In this document: positions 20,795 to 32,240 of the stretch, in pieces
Layout of the letters: each line of letters begins with the position of its first letter
How positions within the stretch are numbered: the first letter of the stretch is position 1
Assembly (NCBI RefSeq): GCF_017996735.1
Contig: NZ_JAGOGJ010000023.1
Span: 1 to 64,000 of the forward strand
Reading direction: 5' to 3'
DNA: 64,000 nucleotides
Origin: Niveispirillum sp.
GTDB taxonomy: Bacteria; Pseudomonadota; Alphaproteobacteria; Azospirillales; Azospirillaceae
The notes under the pieces: generated by a model
What the model was told of the DNA's origin: nothing
What the model saw: the letters and a program-made list of their open reading frames with translations, nothing else
The model's database searches: none
Translations under genes and position numbers: made by a program

Positions 20795-20863
20795 GCAGGA
20801 CAGGGCCTTCACGTCATGCGCCGACACCACCGGGTCGGCCGTGACATGAAGGCCCTGTCCTGC
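20795..20863. terminator. Long hairpin between kdpC and kdpD
   Basis: GCAGGACAGGGCCTTCA (20795-20811) is perfectly repeated in inverse at 20847-20863. A second inner stem (GCCGAC/GTCGGC) lies within the loop. There is no U-run after it. It could attenuate read-through from the pump genes into kdpDE, protect the kdpFABC mRNA 3' end, or act as a processing site. Confidence 0.6.
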
Positions 20864-20897
20864 GCATCTTGTTCACCAACCCCATTGGACCGGCCCC

Positions 20898-23633
20898 ATG
20901 TCGCCCAGCAACGATCCCCCCCGTGATGACCGCCGCCCGTCGCCGGATGCTCTGCTGGCGGCGGCGTCGGCCGAACGGCGGGGCAAGCTGAAGATCTTTC
21001 TGGGGGCCGCTCCCGGCGTGGGCAAAACCTATGAGATGCTGCGCACGGCCCATGCGATGATGGCCGATCACGTCGATGTGGTGGTCGGCGTCGTCGAAAC
21101 GCATGGCAGGGCGGAGACCCAGGCCATGCTGGCCGGGCTGGAATTGTTTCCGCGCCGGGTGGTGGATTATCGCGGGCAGCAGCTTCTGGAGATGGATCTG
21201 GACGGCTTGCTGGCCCGCCGTCCGACGGTTGTGCTGGTCGATGAACTGGCGCACACCAACGCGCCGGGCGGCCGCCATGCCAAGCGCTATCTGGATGTGG
21301 AGGAACTGCGCGATGCGGGCATCGACGTTCTGACCACCCTGAATGTCCAGCATGTCGAGAGCCTGAACGACATCGTTGCGCGCATCACCCGCATCCGCGT
21401 GCGGGAGACGGTGCCCGATCAGGTGATCGACAGCGCCGACGAGGTGGAGGTGATCGACCTGACACCGGCCGACCTGATCAGGCGGCTGGGTGAGGGCAAG
21501 GTCTATGTCCGCGATGATGCGCAGCGGGCGCTGCGGCATTATTTCTCCCCCGGCAACCTGACGGCCCTGCGGGAACTGGCGCTGCGACGGACGGCACAGC
21601 GTGTCGATGACCAGATGGTCAATTACATGCGCAGCCACGCCATCGCCGGACCCTGGGCGGCCGGGGATCGTATCCTGGTCTGCATTTCGGACGATCTGGC
21701 CACGGGTGGGCTGGTCCGTTATGCCAAACGGATGGCCGATCGCCTGAAGGCCCCGTTCACGGCCATCTATGTCGAAACGGCCCGGCACCAGCGTCTGACC
21801 GAGACGGCGCGCGACCGTGTCGCCGAATCCCTGCGCCTGGCCGAACAATTGGGGGGCGAAGCCCTGACCCTGCCGGGCCGCACGGTGACGGAGGCCATTG
21901 TCGGCTTTGCCCATGGCAACAACATCACCCAGATCGTGATCGGCAAGACGCAGCGGTCCCGCTGGTTTGAGCTGCTGCACGGATCGGTGGTGCATGACCT
22001 GCTGCGGCTGGCCGAAGGCATATCCGTCCATGTCATCGCGGGCGAACAGGCCGATCCGGACAGCAATGCCGCGCGCCGTCCGCCCATGCGGTCCGGCAAG
22101 CGTTCCACATGGCAATGGCGGCCCTATCTTATCTCCTCTCTGTTCGCGACGGCGGCCCTGGCCGCGAGTATGGTGGTGGATGACTGGCTGGGCATGCAGA
22201 ATATCAGCCTGGTTTTCCTGATGGCCGTTCTGGGCAGCGCTGTGCTGTTCGGCTTTTTGCCGGCTTTGTTCACGGCCTTCGTGTCGGTGGCCGCGTATAA
22301 TTTCTTCTTCCTGCCCCCCTTGCACACCTTCACCATCCGCGACCCGTCCAACATCTGGGCACTGGGCTTTTTCCTGGCCGTGGCACTGCTGACCAGCCGG
22401 TTGACGGCGCGGGTGCGTGAACAGGCGGAAATCGCGCGCGGCCGGGCGCGGACCACGGCGCAATTATCTGCCTTTGCCAGCAAACTGGCGGGGATCGGCG
22501 ATCTGGACGACCTGTCCTGGGCCTGCTGTCACCAGATTGCTCTGATGCTGACGCTACGTGTGGTCCTGCTGCTGCCGGACGAGGGGGGGCTGGCGCTGGC
22601 ATCCGCCTATCCGCCCGACGACCATCTGTCCGATGCCGATCACGCGGCCGCCCTTTGGGCATTTGAGAATGGCAAGCCGGCGGGCAGGGGGGCGGCGACG
22701 CTGCCCGGCTCGTCCCGCCTTTATCTGCCGCTTCGCACCGACCGGTCGGTGGTGGCCGTTGTCGGGATCACCAATGACGATCCCACGGCCGGACCTTTGC
22801 TGACACCCGACGAGCGGCGATTGCTGGATGCCCTTCTGGATCAGGCCGCCGTGGCGATCGAGCGGGTGCGACTGGTCCGCGCCATTGATCAGGCCAAGCT
22901 TGAAAGCGAGACGGAACGGCTGCGATCGGCCATGCTCACCTCGCTTTCCCATGATCTGCGCACGCCCCTGGCCGCCATCATCGCCGCCGTGACCAGCCTG
23001 AAGGCCAATGGCGGCGCCTGGGATGGGGAAACGCGCGCGGCGCTTCTGGACACTTTGCACGTGGAGGCCGAACGTATGGGCCGTTTCGTGCGCAACCTGC
23101 TGGACATGACGCGGCTGGAGGCGGGGGCGCTGGAATTGAAGCGTGACGCCATCGATCTGGCGGATGTCGTGTCGGGCGCCGTGCGGCGGGCGGGAACGAT
23201 CCTGGGCCGGCACAGGCTGGAGGTCGACATCCCCGCCGACCTGCCGCTGGTCCTGGGTGACCATCTTCTGCTGGAACAGGCCTTCTTTAATCTGCTGGAC
23301 AATGCGGCCAAATACGCGCCGCCCGGCAGCGTCGTCCGGATCGTGGCCGGACGCAAGGCCGCGCATGTCCGTCTGTCGGTGATGGATGAGGGGCCAGGCG
23401 TCCCGGCGGAATGGCGGGAGCGGATATTCGACAAATTCTCCCGGGTACAGGCCCGCGACCATCAGCAGGCCGGCACCGGCCTGGGACTGGCCATCTGCCG
23501 GGGCTTTGTAGAGGCGATGGGGGGAACCGTCGCGGTCCGTGACCGCGAGGATGGACGCACCGGTGCCTGTTTCGACATAACATTGCCGGTGGACCCGCGC
23601 GGGGACCTGCCGATCGAGGACATGACCGCATGA
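20898..23633 (+). CDS. kdpD: Sensor histidine kinase KdpD
   Basis: A 911-aa membrane sensor. The N-terminal KdpD domain has Walker A GAAPGVGKT (residues 36-44) and DELAHTN. A universal-stress-like (USP) region follows, then four close transmembrane segments (about residues 410-500), a GAF-like region and the kinase core. The phospho-accepting histidine is His685 in SLSHDLRTPL, with N, G1 and G2 boxes (NLLDNAAKYAPPG, DEGPGVP, GTGLGLAIC). It senses K+ limitation and turgor and phosphorylates KdpE. It overlaps kdpE by 4 bp. Confidence 0.97.
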   Translation: MSPSNDPPRDDRRPSPDALLAAASAERRGKLKIFLGAAPGVGKTYEMLRTAHAMMADHVDVVVGVVETHGRAETQAMLAGLELFPRRVVDYRGQQLLEMDLDGLLARRPTVVLVDELAHTNAPGGRHAKRYLDVEELRDAGIDVLTTLNVQHVESLNDIVARITRIRVRETVPDQVIDSADEVEVIDLTPADLIRRLGEGKVYVRDDAQRALRHYFSPGNLTALRELALRRTAQRVDDQMVNYMRSHAIAGPWAAGDRILVCISDDLATGGLVRYAKRMADRLKAPFTAIYVETARHQRLTETARDRVAESLRLAEQLGGEALTLPGRTVTEAIVGFAHGNNITQIVIGKTQRSRWFELLHGSVVHDLLRLAEGISVHVIAGEQADPDSNAARRPPMRSGKRSTWQWRPYLISSLFATAALAASMVVDDWLGMQNISLVFLMAVLGSAVLFGFLPALFTAFVSVAAYNFFFLPPLHTFTIRDPSNIWALGFFLAVALLTSRLTARVREQAEIARGRARTTAQLSAFASKLAGIGDLDDLSWACCHQIALMLTLRVVLLLPDEGGLALASAYPPDDHLSDADHAAALWAFENGKPAGRGAATLPGSSRLYLPLRTDRSVVAVVGITNDDPTAGPLLTPDERRLLDALLDQAAVAIERVRLVRAIDQAKLESETERLRSAMLTSLSHDLRTPLAAIIAAVTSLKANGGAWDGETRAALLDTLHVEAERMGRFVRNLLDMTRLEAGALELKRDAIDLADVVSGAVRRAGTILGRHRLEVDIPADLPLVLGDHLLLEQAFFNLLDNAAKYAPPGSVVRIVAGRKAAHVRLSVMDEGPGVPAEWRERIFDKFSRVQARDHQQAGTGLGLAICRGFVEAMGGTVAVRDREDGRTGACFDITLPVDPRGDLPIEDMTA

Positions 23634-24319
23634 GCAGATTGCACCGATTGCTCATCATCGAGGATGAGGCCGCTATCCGGCGGCTTCTGCGCACCATTGT
23701 CGCCCCGCATGGCTGGGAGGTAGCGGAGGCGACAACCGGGGCGGCGGCGCTTGAGCAGGTGCGCCACACCCTTCCGGAACTGATCCTTCTGGATCTCGGC
23801 CTGCCCGACATGGATGGGCTTGACCTGATCGCGCGGCTGAAGCGTGAACGGCCGGTACCCATCATCGTCCTGTCCAGCCGCGACCGCGAGGCGGACAAGG
23901 TGACGGCCCTGGATCTGGGGGCTGACGATTATGTCACCAAGCCGTTCAGCGAGGGGGAACTGCTGGCGCGTATCCGCACAGCTCTGCGGCACGCGGTCCA
24001 GCAGGTCGGCGGCCGGCCCCATATCCAGATCGGTGACCTGGATATCGATCTTGTGATGCGGCAGGTCCGCCGGTCGGGCGAGCGCGTGCATCTTTCGCCA
24101 CGGGAATTCGACCTTTTGAACCTGCTGGTCCGGCATGGCGGACGTATCCTGACCCATAAGCAGATATTGGAGCAGGTCTGGGGACCGGCGCAGGCCGAAG
24201 AGGTGCATTACCTGCGTGTCTATATCCGGCAGTTGCGGCAGAAGATCGAAGCCGACCCCAACAACCCCGCCCTGATCCTGACGGAGCCGGGGATCGGTTA
24301 CCGTTTCAGCGATCCGTGA
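23630..24319 (+). CDS. kdpE: Response regulator KdpE
   Basis: A 229-aa OmpR/PhoB-type regulator. The receiver has the phosphorylated Asp55 (LLDLGLPD) and conserved TKPFSEGELLARI. The C-terminal winged helix includes LSPREFDLLNLLVRHGGRILTH and VYIRQLRQKIE. Its ATGA start overlaps the kdpD stop, indicating translational coupling. It activates kdpFABC transcription when phosphorylated. Confidence 0.97.
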   Translation: MSRLHRLLIIEDEAAIRRLLRTIVAPHGWEVAEATTGAAALEQVRHTLPELILLDLGLPDMDGLDLIARLKRERPVPIIVLSSRDREADKVTALDLGADDYVTKPFSEGELLARIRTALRHAVQQVGGRPHIQIGDLDIDLVMRQVRRSGERVHLSPREFDLLNLLVRHGGRILTHKQILEQVWGPAQAEEVHYLRVYIRQLRQKIEADPNNPALILTEPGIGYRFSDP

Positions 24320-24356
24320 GCGATATTTCGTGACCGTGTAGACCCGCCCAAAACGA

Positions 24357-24386
24357 ATGGCGGCCCGGATCGCTCCGGGCCGCCAT
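24357..24386. terminator. Bidirectional terminator between kdpE and katG
   Basis: A perfect 13-bp stem (ATGGCGGCCCGGA, loop TCGC, TCCGGGCCGCCAT). Read from the minus strand it is followed by TCGTTTTGG, so it terminates katG best; on the plus strand it follows kdpE by 37 bp. Confidence 0.8.
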
Positions 24387-24407
24387 CGTCATTCAAACCC
24401 GCCCCGT

Positions 24408-26932
<2,525 letters not shown>

Positions 26933-27838
26933 ATGACTAACCTGACGTTGAAGCAGCTTCGCTATTTCGATGCCCTGGCGCGGTTGGGTCATTTCGGGCG
27001 GGCGGCGGATGATTGCGCCATCTCGCAGCCGGCCCTGTCGATGCAGATCAAGGAACTGGAGGAGGCGCTGGGCGCCGCCCTGTTCGAACGCGGGCCGCGC
27101 CAGATCTGGCTGACCGGGTTCGGGGAGGAATTTGCGGCGCGGGTGCGTGAGATCCTGCGGTCGGTGGATGAACTGGGCGATCTGGCCCGTGCGGCGCGGG
27201 ATCAGTTGGCGGGGCGCCTGCGTATCGGGGTGATCCCGACGGTGGCCCCCTATCTGCTGCCCGCCATCATCGGCGATCTGACGCGGATGAATGCCGACCT
27301 GGACATCCATGTGCGCGAAACGGTGACGCCGAAGCTGCTGCATGAACTGCTGGAAGGCCGGCTGGATACGGCGGTCGTGGCCTTGCCCGTCTCCGAACCG
27401 TCACTGACCGAGGTGGCGTTGTTCGAGGAGCGTTTTGTGCTGGTCCGCCCGGCGGAAGAAGAGGGCAAGCCCGTGCCCGGGCCGGAGGCGCTGCGCGAGA
27501 TGCGCCTGCTGCTGCTGGAGGAGGGGCATTGTTTTCGTGATCAGGCCCTGTCCTTCTGCAACATGAACAGCGCCTTGCCGCGCGAATTGCTGGATGGATC
27601 GTCCTTGTCCACCCTGGTGCAGATGGTGGGGGCCGGCATCGGCGTCACCCTGATCCCGGAAATGGCGGTGGCGGTGGAAACCAAATCCGCCGCCGTCTCC
27701 ATCGCCCGGTTCAAGGACCCGGAGCCATCCCGCACCATCGGCATGGTCTGGCGCAAATCCAGCCCCCTGTCGAAACAGCTTCTCGACATCGCTGATCTGG
27801 TGCGCCGGTCGGGGGAGGCGCAGCGGGCGGTGCGGTGA
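26933..27838 (+). CDS. oxyR: Hydrogen peroxide sensor-regulator OxyR
   Basis: A 301-aa LysR-type regulator with N-terminal helix-turn-helix (residues about 19-38, FGRAADDCAISQPALSMQI). The redox pair that defines OxyR is present: Cys200 and Cys209 in GHCFRDQALSFC, with the same 9-residue spacing as Cys199/Cys208 of E. coli. GAGIGVTLIPEMAV also matches the family. Disulphide formation by peroxide would activate katG, which is divergent. GGTGAG lies close to the ATG. Confidence 0.95.
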   Translation: MTNLTLKQLRYFDALARLGHFGRAADDCAISQPALSMQIKELEEALGAALFERGPRQIWLTGFGEEFAARVREILRSVDELGDLARAARDQLAGRLRIGVIPTVAPYLLPAIIGDLTRMNADLDIHVRETVTPKLLHELLEGRLDTAVVALPVSEPSLTEVALFEERFVLVRPAEEEGKPVPGPEALREMRLLLLEEGHCFRDQALSFCNMNSALPRELLDGSSLSTLVQMVGAGIGVTLIPEMAVAVETKSAAVSIARFKDPEPSRTIGMVWRKSSPLSKQLLDIADLVRRSGEAQRAVR

Positions 27839-27842
27839 CCCC

Positions 27843-28286
27843 TCAGCCTGCAAACCGGTTCAGATTGGCCCGCAGCGCCTGGATATTGTCGCGCAGTTCC
27901 GTCAGTTCCTCGACTCCCATGCCGACCGCTTCCATCAAATGGTCGAAAAAGTCGGTGGTCTGGTCCTTCAGGGCGCGGCCGCTGTCGGTCAGGCGGATCA
28001 GGACCTGGCGTTCGTCGGCGGGGTTGCGTTCACGCCGCACATGGCCCGCCGCTTCCAGCCGCTTCAGGAGCGGGGTCAGCGTGCTGCTTTCCAGGAAAAG
28101 CTGTTCGCCGATCTGGCCCACGGTCTGGCCGTCCTTCTCCCACAACAGCACCATGACCAGATATTGCGGGTAGGTCAGGCCCAGCCGGTCCAGCAGCGGC
28201 TTATACACCCGCGTAAAGGCGTGGCTTGCGGAATAGAGCGAGAAGCAGATGAAATCGCCCAGTTTCAGGGCGGGAGCGTCGGACAT
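27843..28286 (-). CDS. ohrR: Organic hydroperoxide sensor OhrR (MarR family)
   Basis: A 147-aa MarR-family repressor. The reactive cysteine is Cys14 in the conserved FICFSLYSA segment, and LLDRLGLTYPQYLVMVLLWE plus the winged helix (SSTLTPLLKRLEAAGHVRRERNP) match OhrR. Oxidation of the cysteine by organic peroxides releases DNA. The expected partner, ohr, is absent from this window; the divergent gene is an exported esterase. Two copies of a palindrome lie between them (28332-28343 and 28390-28401). It ends 4 bp after the oppositely oriented oxyR stop. Confidence 0.9.
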   Translation of the reverse strand: MSDAPALKLGDFICFSLYSASHAFTRVYKPLLDRLGLTYPQYLVMVLLWEKDGQTVGQIGEQLFLESSTLTPLLKRLEAAGHVRRERNPADERQVLIRLTDSGRALKDQTTDFFDHLMEAVGMGVEELTELRDNIQALRANLNRFAG

Positions 28287-28331
28287 GGCGGCACCTGTGG
28301 GGCATTGAACGGAGATGACCCTTCATATTGC

Positions 28332-28401
28332 ATCGTGTGCGATATGATCGCAGGCGCGTTTGCTGCATGGCCGCTATCCGTTTAATTAAATCGCACACGA
28401 T
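28332..28401. promoter_or_regulatory. Paired OhrR-type operators
   Basis: ATCGTGTGCGAT (28332-28343) and its exact reverse complement ATCGCACACGAT (28390-28401) lie between ohrR and the esterase gene, each with ATCG/CGAT half-sites. The 58-bp offset could place one site over each divergent promoter. They are probably OhrR binding sites; the protein-site match is inferred. Confidence 0.65.
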
Positions 28402-28482
28402 CAAATCGTGAGCTACTAATCCGTCCATCGAATGACGGGCACCGAACCGGCGCCCCCCAAACCGGACAGACAGGAGATCATC

Positions 28483-29505
28483 ATGAACAGCCTGCGTAAT
28501 ACCGTCGCCGCCCTGGCCCTTTCCGTTGCCGCCCTGGCCGGGTCGGCCCATGCCGATGCCCCTGTGCTGGAAAACGGCACCCAGGCCTTTGTCGACGCCG
28601 TCGCGGCATCGGGGGCCAAGCCGATCTACACCTTGTCCTATAGCGATGCCCGTGCCGTTCTGGCCGGCGCCCAGGCCCAGACCTTGAAGAGTGCGGCCAC
28701 CAGCGTGCAGGACACGTTCTTCCCCGTCGGTCCCACGGGCAAGGTGGCGGTGCGGATCGTGAAGCCGGAAGGGGCCAAGGGCCCGCTGCCCGTGATCATG
28801 TATTACCATGGCGGCGGCTGGGTGATGGGCGACCGCAACACCCATGACCATCTGATCCGCGAGCTGTCGGCCGCGTCGGGTGCGGCCGTGGTCTTTGTCG
28901 ATTATGACCGGGCGCCGGAAGCCGTCTATCCGGCGCAGAATGAACAGGGCTATGCCGCCCTGCAGTTCGTGGCCAAGAGCGGTGCGCAGTACGGCCTTGA
29001 TGGCAGCCGCATCGCGGTGGCCGGTGACAGCGCCGGCGGCAACATGGCCGCCGCCATCACCCTGATGAGCAAGCAGCGGCAAGGGGCCGCCATCCGCCAC
29101 CAGCTTCTGTTCTACCCCGTCACGGATGACGTGTCGCAGAACAGTTCCTATCAGGCGTTCGGCAATGGCCCCTGGCTGACGGAAAAGGCCATGCATTATT
29201 TCCTGGATGCCACCTACCCGGCCGACAAGCGGGGCGAGGTCACGGCTTTCCCCCTGAAGGCCAGTATCGAGCAGTTGCAGGGTCTGCCCACGGCCACGGT
29301 CATCGTGGCGGAAAACGACCTGTTGCGGGACGAGGGGGAGGCCTATGCCCGCAAGCTGAACCAGGCCGGCGTGAGCGTCACCTCCACGCGGTACAACGGC
29401 ACCATCCATGATTTCGTGATGCTGAACGGTCTGGCCGGAACGCCGGCCGCCAAGGCCGCCATCGCCCAGGGTGCGGCGGCGCTTAAGGTTGCCCTGGCCA
29501 AGTAA
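28483..29505 (+). CDS. Exported alpha/beta hydrolase, hormone-sensitive-lipase type
   Basis: A 340-aa esterase with a signal peptide (MNSLRNTVAALALSVAALAG, cut likely after AHA). The oxyanion motif HGGGW is at residues 109-113 and the nucleophile is Ser183 in GDSAGG. The acid and histidine are in the C-terminal ENDLLRDEG and GTIHDFV segments, as in acetyl-esterase/lipases of the HSL family. AGGAG is six bases before the ATG. It is divergent from ohrR with two dyad sites between, so it may be induced by organic peroxides and act on oxidised or peroxidised lipids or esters. That role is inferred. Confidence 0.9.
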   Translation: MNSLRNTVAALALSVAALAGSAHADAPVLENGTQAFVDAVAASGAKPIYTLSYSDARAVLAGAQAQTLKSAATSVQDTFFPVGPTGKVAVRIVKPEGAKGPLPVIMYYHGGGWVMGDRNTHDHLIRELSAASGAAVVFVDYDRAPEAVYPAQNEQGYAALQFVAKSGAQYGLDGSRIAVAGDSAGGNMAAAITLMSKQRQGAAIRHQLLFYPVTDDVSQNSSYQAFGNGPWLTEKAMHYFLDATYPADKRGEVTAFPLKASIEQLQGLPTATVIVAENDLLRDEGEAYARKLNQAGVSVTSTRYNGTIHDFVMLNGLAGTPAAKAAIAQGAAALKVALAK

Positions 29506-29523
29506 TCCGAAGCCGGAAAACAG

Positions 29524-29562
29524 CCCGCCCGCGCACGGTGTCCCCGTCGCGGGCGGGTTTTT
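29524..29562 (+). terminator. Rho-independent terminator of the esterase gene
   Basis: Stem CCCGCCCGCG (29524-29533) with CGCGGGCGGG (29548-29557), followed by TTTTT. It lies 18 bp after the esterase stop and just beyond the end of the convergent M20 operon. Confidence 0.85.
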
Positions 29563-29572
29563 GCGTCTCTGG

Positions 29573-30901
29573 TCAGTGGCTGTTCAACCAGGCCACACTC
29601 AGGCTGGCCATGGCTTCCGCACCGATGGCAAGGCTGCTTTCATCCACCTTGAACAGGGGGGAATGGTTGGAGGGCACCTTGTCCAGCGGGATGTCGGGGG
29701 ATGTCGCGCCGACCCAGAAGAAGAAGCCGGGGATCTTTTTCTGGAAAAAGCTGAAATCCTCCGCTCCCGTCGTCTTGCTGCCTTCCACCAGATTGCCCGG
29801 CCCCGCCACCTGTGCCAGCACGGGGACGGCCCAGGCGGTCAGGTTGCGGTCGTTGTCGGTGACGGGATATCCGGTTTCGATGGTCACCGTCGCCGTGGCC
29901 CCCGCGCTTTCGGCGATGTTCTGGGCCACCCGGCGGATGCGCTCATGCACCTCCTGCCGCATCCCTTCGTCGAAGGTGCGGATGGTGCCCACCATTTCCG
30001 CCTTGTCGGGGATGATGTTGGAGCGCACGCCGCCATTCAGGGCCCCCACCGTCACCACGGCCGGTTCCTTGATCACCTCCATATTGCGGCTGACGATGGT
30101 CTGCAGCCCGACCAGGATCTGGGCCGAGGTGACCAGCGGGTCCACCCCGGTCCAGGGCCGGCCGCCATGCGCCTGTCGCCCCTGCACCACGATCTTGAAC
30201 ATGTCGGCCGCCGCCATGGCCGGGCCGGGACGATAGGCGATGGTGCCGGCATGATAGGCGGAACCCAGATGCAGGCCGAAAATCGCCTGTGGCTTGGGTT
30301 CCGTATCCAGCACGCCCTGCGCCACCATCAGTTCGGCACCGCCTTGCTCCCCCTCCGGCGCCCCTTCCTCCGCCGGCTGGAAGATGAACTTCACCGTGCC
30401 GGGCAGGTCCGCCCGCCGCTTGGCCAGCAGTTCGGCCACGCCCATCAGGATGGCGACATGCCCGTCATGGCCACAGGCATGCATGACGCCCACATCCTGG
30501 CCGTTATAGGTGGTGCGCACCTTGGACGCGAAGGGCAGGTCCACCTGTTCGGTCACGGGCAGGGCATCCATATCGGCGCGCAAGGCCAGCACGGGGCCGG
30601 GCTTGCCGCCTTTCAGCACGGCCACGACGCCGGTATGGGCCACGCCGGTCTGCACCTCCAGCCCCAGCTTTTTCAGGTGGTCGGCCACCAGCTTGGCGGT
30701 GCGCGTCTCCCGGTTGCCCAGTTCCGGATGCTGATGGATGTCGCGGCGCCAGGCGATGATCTTCGCCTCCAGCGCCTTGGTGTCGGCTTTCACAAAGGCG
30801 GGTACCGTGGGGGCATCAGCGGCCCACACCACCGGGGACAGCAGGGTCAGGGCCGCTACGGCGGCACCGGCCATGCGCAGGGATGTCTTCAGCGTCATCA
30901 T
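29573..30901 (-). CDS. M20D family amidohydrolase, exported (copy 3 of 3)
   Basis: A 442-aa zinc aminoacylase/carboxypeptidase of the M20D (hippurate hydrolase, IAA-amino-acid hydrolase) group. It has a signal peptide (hydrophobic about residues 10-27), metal ligands in MHACGHDGHVAI and in QPAEEGAPEGEQGG, and a dimerisation domain from about residue 200. The protein ends in LNSH. Together with two upstream paralogues it forms a tandem, same-strand array. Exported M20D enzymes cleave N-acyl amino acids or amide conjugates. Two adjacent ATG codons (30901, 30898) are possible starts. Confidence 0.92.
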   Translation of the reverse strand: MMTLKTSLRMAGAAVAALTLLSPVVWAADAPTVPAFVKADTKALEAKIIAWRRDIHQHPELGNRETRTAKLVADHLKKLGLEVQTGVAHTGVVAVLKGGKPGPVLALRADMDALPVTEQVDLPFASKVRTTYNGQDVGVMHACGHDGHVAILMGVAELLAKRRADLPGTVKFIFQPAEEGAPEGEQGGAELMVAQGVLDTEPKPQAIFGLHLGSAYHAGTIAYRPGPAMAAADMFKIVVQGRQAHGGRPWTGVDPLVTSAQILVGLQTIVSRNMEVIKEPAVVTVGALNGGVRSNIIPDKAEMVGTIRTFDEGMRQEVHERIRRVAQNIAESAGATATVTIETGYPVTDNDRNLTAWAVPVLAQVAGPGNLVEGSKTTGAEDFSFFQKKIPGFFFWVGATSPDIPLDKVPSNHSPLFKVDESSLAIGAEAMASLSVAWLNSH

Positions 30902-30913
30902 CGCAACCCGCCG

Positions 30914-32227
30914 TCAGTGGGAGGAAAGATAGGCGACGGTCAGGGCCGCCATGGACTGTGCCCCGACCAGCAGGCCGCGTTCATCCACCTTGAACAAGGG
31001 TGAATGGTTGCTGGGCGCCTGATCCAGCGGCACATCGGGATCGGTGACACCAATGAAGAAATAGAAGCCGGGGATTTTCTGCTGATAGAAGCTGAAATCC
31101 TCTGCCGCCAGCCCCTTGGGCGCCAGGCTGACCTTGTCCTTGCCGGCCACCTGTTCCAGCACGGGCACAGCCCAGGCGGTCAGGTCCCTGTCATTGACGG
31201 TGACGGGATAGCCCAGGTCGATCTCCACCTCTGCCGTCGCGCCATGGGCGACGGCGATGCCGGTCGCCACTTCCTTCAGCCGGCGGTGGACCTGTTCGCG
31301 CATGCCGGGGTCCAGCGTCCGGATAGTGCCAGTCAGATCGGTTTCGTCGGGGATGATATTGCTGCGCACCCCGCCATTGATGGCACCCACCGACACCACC
31401 GCCGGTTCCTTGATCAGTTCGACATTGCGGCTGACGATGGTTTGCAGACCCGTGACGATGGCCGATGCCGCCACGATCGGATCGGTCCCGGCCCAGGGAT
31501 AGGCCCCGTGCGTCTGCTTGCCCTTCACCTTGATGCGGAACGTGTCGGACGCCGCCATCACGGGGCCGGGCCGGTAGGAGACTTGGCCGATATGATCATC
31601 TGACCCGACATGCAGGCCGAAAATGGCCTGCGGCCTGGGATCGGCGGACAGCACGCCCTGCTTGATCATCAGTTCAGCCCCACCTTCCTCTCCTGTCGGC
31701 GCGCCCTCTTCCGCCGGCTGGAAGATGAACTTCACCGTACCCGGAAGCTCCGCACGGCGTTTGGCCAGCAGTTCGGCCACGCCCATCAGGATGGCGACAT
31801 GGGTGTCGTGCCCGCAGGCATGCATCACTCCCACTTCCTTGCCATTATAATTGGTGCGCACCGTCGATGCGAAGGGAAGATCCACGCGTTCGGCGACGGG
31901 CAGCGCATCCATATCGGCGCGCAATGCCACCACGGGTCCGGGCTTGGCCCCCTTCAGGACGGCCACGACACCGGTATGGGCCACCCCGGTCTGCACCTCC
32001 AGCCCCAGCTTCTTCAGGTGATCGGCCACCAGCTTGGCGGTCCGCACCTCCCGGTTGCCCAGTTCGGGATGCTGATGGATATCGCGGCGCCAGGCGATGA
32101 TCTTGGCCTCCAGCGCCCGTGCATCCTCCATCACATAGGTGGGGACGGGCGGCGCGCCGGCGGCGTGGGCACGTGGCGGCAGGGCCAGGGCGGCCAGCGC
32201 CGCGCCTGTCAGCAGGATGGTGCGCAT
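30914..32227 (-). CDS. M20D family amidohydrolase, exported (copy 2 of 3)
   Basis: A 437-aa paralogue of its neighbours, sharing long blocks such as IIAWRRDIHQHPELGNRE and LVADHLKKLGLEVQTGVAHT. Metal motifs MHACGHDTHVAI and QPAEEGAPTGEEGG are intact. The signal peptide is MRTILLTGAALAALALPPRAHA. The ATG at 32227 is preferred (GAGG six bases upstream); a GTG at 32239 adds four residues. It ends 12 bp before copy 3 and starts 13 bp after copy 1, so the three are one operon. Sequence differences in the lid (NHSPLFKVDERGLL) suggest diverged substrate range. Confidence 0.92.
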   Translation of the reverse strand: MRTILLTGAALAALALPPRAHAAGAPPVPTYVMEDARALEAKIIAWRRDIHQHPELGNREVRTAKLVADHLKKLGLEVQTGVAHTGVVAVLKGAKPGPVVALRADMDALPVAERVDLPFASTVRTNYNGKEVGVMHACGHDTHVAILMGVAELLAKRRAELPGTVKFIFQPAEEGAPTGEEGGAELMIKQGVLSADPRPQAIFGLHVGSDDHIGQVSYRPGPVMAASDTFRIKVKGKQTHGAYPWAGTDPIVAASAIVTGLQTIVSRNVELIKEPAVVSVGAINGGVRSNIIPDETDLTGTIRTLDPGMREQVHRRLKEVATGIAVAHGATAEVEIDLGYPVTVNDRDLTAWAVPVLEQVAGKDKVSLAPKGLAAEDFSFYQQKIPGFYFFIGVTDPDVPLDQAPSNHSPLFKVDERGLLVGAQSMAALTVAYLSSH

Positions 32228-32240
32228 CGTCTGCCTCACC

